From contig NC_088303.1 of NCBI RefSeq assembly GCF_032854445.1, forward strand, positions 37,271,501 through 37,335,500: a DNA stretch of 64,000 nucleotides, given 5' to 3'. Positions 62,796 through 64,000 of this stretch are shown here, in pieces. A program made the position numbers and the translations under genes. Position 1 is the stretch's first letter. Every line of letters starts with the position of its first letter. The stretch comes from Liolophura sinensis. Taxonomy: Eukaryota > Mollusca > Polyplacophora > Chitonida > Chitonidae. The notes beneath the pieces are model-generated. The model ran no database searches. It was not told the DNA's origin and worked only from the letters and a program-made list of their open reading frames with translations.

Positions 62796-64000
62796 GTGCC
62801 CTTCGGTAGCCCAGACGACGTCAAATCTTTGGGCCAAGCCCATTTAACTCACCCAGCAAATGTCTTACTTCTAAGTCGAAGACAAACTCAATGTCTTTAT
62901 CTACATGTAGAAAAACCACACCGTTTGTATATAAAAAAAACACAAGGTACTTGATACAGTCTGCTGTAAAAAGTACAATTGAACACTGACCCACATCAAT
63001 AAGGTGCCAAAAGATGCGCAGTTGGGCCAGGCATCTCCAGCTGTTGAAAAATTGCAAATTTCCTTGGTTTCCATGGAGTAAGAGCCGTTGCTGGGCACGT
63101 GATCTTGATATCAATGATTATTCATTTGTGGCTACAGCCAAAAGTATTGGTCGGAGAGCAACGCGGTTTGCACCATTCGATTTCTCGTCAAAAAATACGT
63201 CGGATTAGCCTCTTACCAGCAGCATTGGAACAGTTTTTTTACTTTTGGATTTTTGCCTAGTCTTTTTTCTAATTGAAATCGGCTACATTAACTATGTACA
63301 ATCGCGACTGGTCATTACTATATTCAACTTTTCATTATAAGTTATGTGCCCTTCGGTAGCCCAGACGACGTCAAATCTTTGGGCCAAGCCCATTTAACTC
63401 ACCCAGCAAATGTCTTACTTCTAAGTCGAAGACAAACTCAATGTCTTTATCTACATGTAGAAAAACCACACCATTTGTATATAAAAAAACACAAGGTACA
63501 TGATACAGTCTGCTGTAAAAAAGTACAATTGAACACTGACCCACATCAATAAGGTGCCAAAAGATGCGCAATTGGGCCAGGCATCTCCAGCTGTTGAAAA
63601 ATTGCAAATTTCCTTGGTTTCCATGGAGTAAGAGCCGTTGCTGGGCACGTGATCTTGACATCAATGATTATTCATTTGTGGCTACAGCCAAAAGTATTAG
63701 TCGGAGAGCAACGCGGTTTGCACCATTCGATTTCTCGTCAAAAAATACGTCGGATTAGCCTCTTACCAGCAGCATTGGAACAGTTTTTCCACTTTTGGAT
63801 TTTTGCCTGGTATTTTTTCTAATTGAAATCGGCTACATTAACTATGTACAATCGCGACTGGTCATTACTATATTCAACTTTTCATTATAAGTTATGTGCC
63901 CTTCGGTAACCCAGACGACGTCAAATCTTTGGGCCAAGCCCATTTAACTCACCCAGCAAATGTCTTACTTCTAAGTCGAAGACAAACTCAATGTCTTTAT
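62796..64000. repeat. Terminal trimer unit, copy 2 (cut by the window edge)
   Basis: Anchors are 62796, 63346 and 63896. From 63346 to the last base I saw no difference from 61694-62348. The first monomer differs by small indels ('ctgtaaaaag' against 'ctgtaaaaaag') and by 'gtattggtcgg' against 'gtattagtcgg'. Confidence 0.87.

Larger units (their letters stand above)
1..64000. repeat. Satellite DNA array, ~549-bp monomer, 118 anchored copies
   Basis: The anchor 'gtgcccttcggtagcccag' (or a 1-2 base variant) recurs about every 549 bp on the + strand across the entire window, never inverted. Spacing is usually 549 or 550, is 533-535 in monomers with a 15-bp deletion, and is 203 in one truncated monomer. 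The window begins and ends mid-monomer. In all six frames every monomer contains stops, although 549 is a multiple of 3. The longest open frame is 120 codons, and frames overlap on both strands, so nothing here looks coding. Long same-orientation arrays with higher-order units are typical of eukaryotic satellites at centromeres or other heterochromatin; the array itself does not show which. I do not recognise the family. No transposon, gene or unique sequence interrupts the array; the only foreign-looking bases are 8 bp at 54954-54961. Confidence 0.98.

Noticed and set aside
1-64000. Hundreds of recurring 60-120 codon open frames on both strands
   Set aside because: They are the same few frames repeated in each monomer, overlapping in several frames and both strands, with class-specific frameshifts from A-run changes. 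None shows a recognisable domain, and many use GTG starts.
1-64000. A long repetitive protein, since 549 is a multiple of 3
   Set aside because: Stops occur in all six frames of each monomer, and many units are 550 or 534 bp with shifting frame.
1-64000. CRISPR array
   Set aside because: Repeats are 549 bp, contiguous, without spacers, and no cas-like gene is present.
1-64000. Telomeric or 5S/45S rDNA repeats
   Set aside because: No telomere-type hexamer or heptamer runs and no recognisable rRNA sequence in the monomer.

Overview
The whole 64 kb window is one uninterrupted satellite DNA array. A monomer of about 549 bp is repeated head to tail, always in the same orientation, from the first base to the last. 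I located 118 copies of one anchor (the GTG opening the 'gtgcccttcgg' segment, first at 123, last at 63896). The window starts and ends inside a monomer, so the array continues past both edges. I see no protein gene, RNA gene, mobile element or CRISPR array. The open frames (120 codons at most) are the same few shadows recurring in every monomer, on both strands and in overlapping frames. A long homogenised array with multi-monomer higher-order repeats points to a eukaryotic chromosome (centromeric, pericentromeric or other heterochromatin). I do not recognise the satellite family and cannot name a lineage. Base composition counted by hand over 1261-1740 is 193 G+C in 480 (40%). CpG is not clearly depleted.

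Monomers fall into variant classes (labels are mine). X: one base longer, with an extended A-run and usually 'tacctgg'. Y: 'tatatagaaa', 'aaacagg'. Z: 'gtgttt...gactac' tail. V: 'acataaagg' plus a 15-bp deletion. N: 'ctgcatgtaa'. W: 'gttactac', 'gtcagaaa'. P: 'gggcaaagccc' after W.

Layout: 1-5198, a 5-monomer unit of 2746 bp in two near-identical copies. 6163-20446, an X-Y-Z trimer zone (1648 bp) with crossover-derived dimers. 20447-31376, X-Y-Z/V units in which V appears. 32476-42291, N-V-X, then N-V-X-W, then N-V-X-W-P units. 42292-46133, mixed monomers with no clear higher-order unit. 46134-49412, a second N-V-X-W-P block 7.66 kb from the first. 49413-58650, a 7-monomer unit (3842 bp), a second copy and a partial third; the second copy carries the only broken monomer (346 bp net loss at 54954). 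60593-64000, a trimer unit of 1652 bp.

Nothing here works as an operon or pathway. The content of interest is how the array evolves (unequal crossover junctions, nested block duplications, a variant with surviving intermediates, one deletion with filler) and short motifs present in nearly every monomer (a dyad with symmetric alternative alleles, a 12-bp palindrome, TATA-like and CACGTG motifs, T-tracts). Any function for these is inference.
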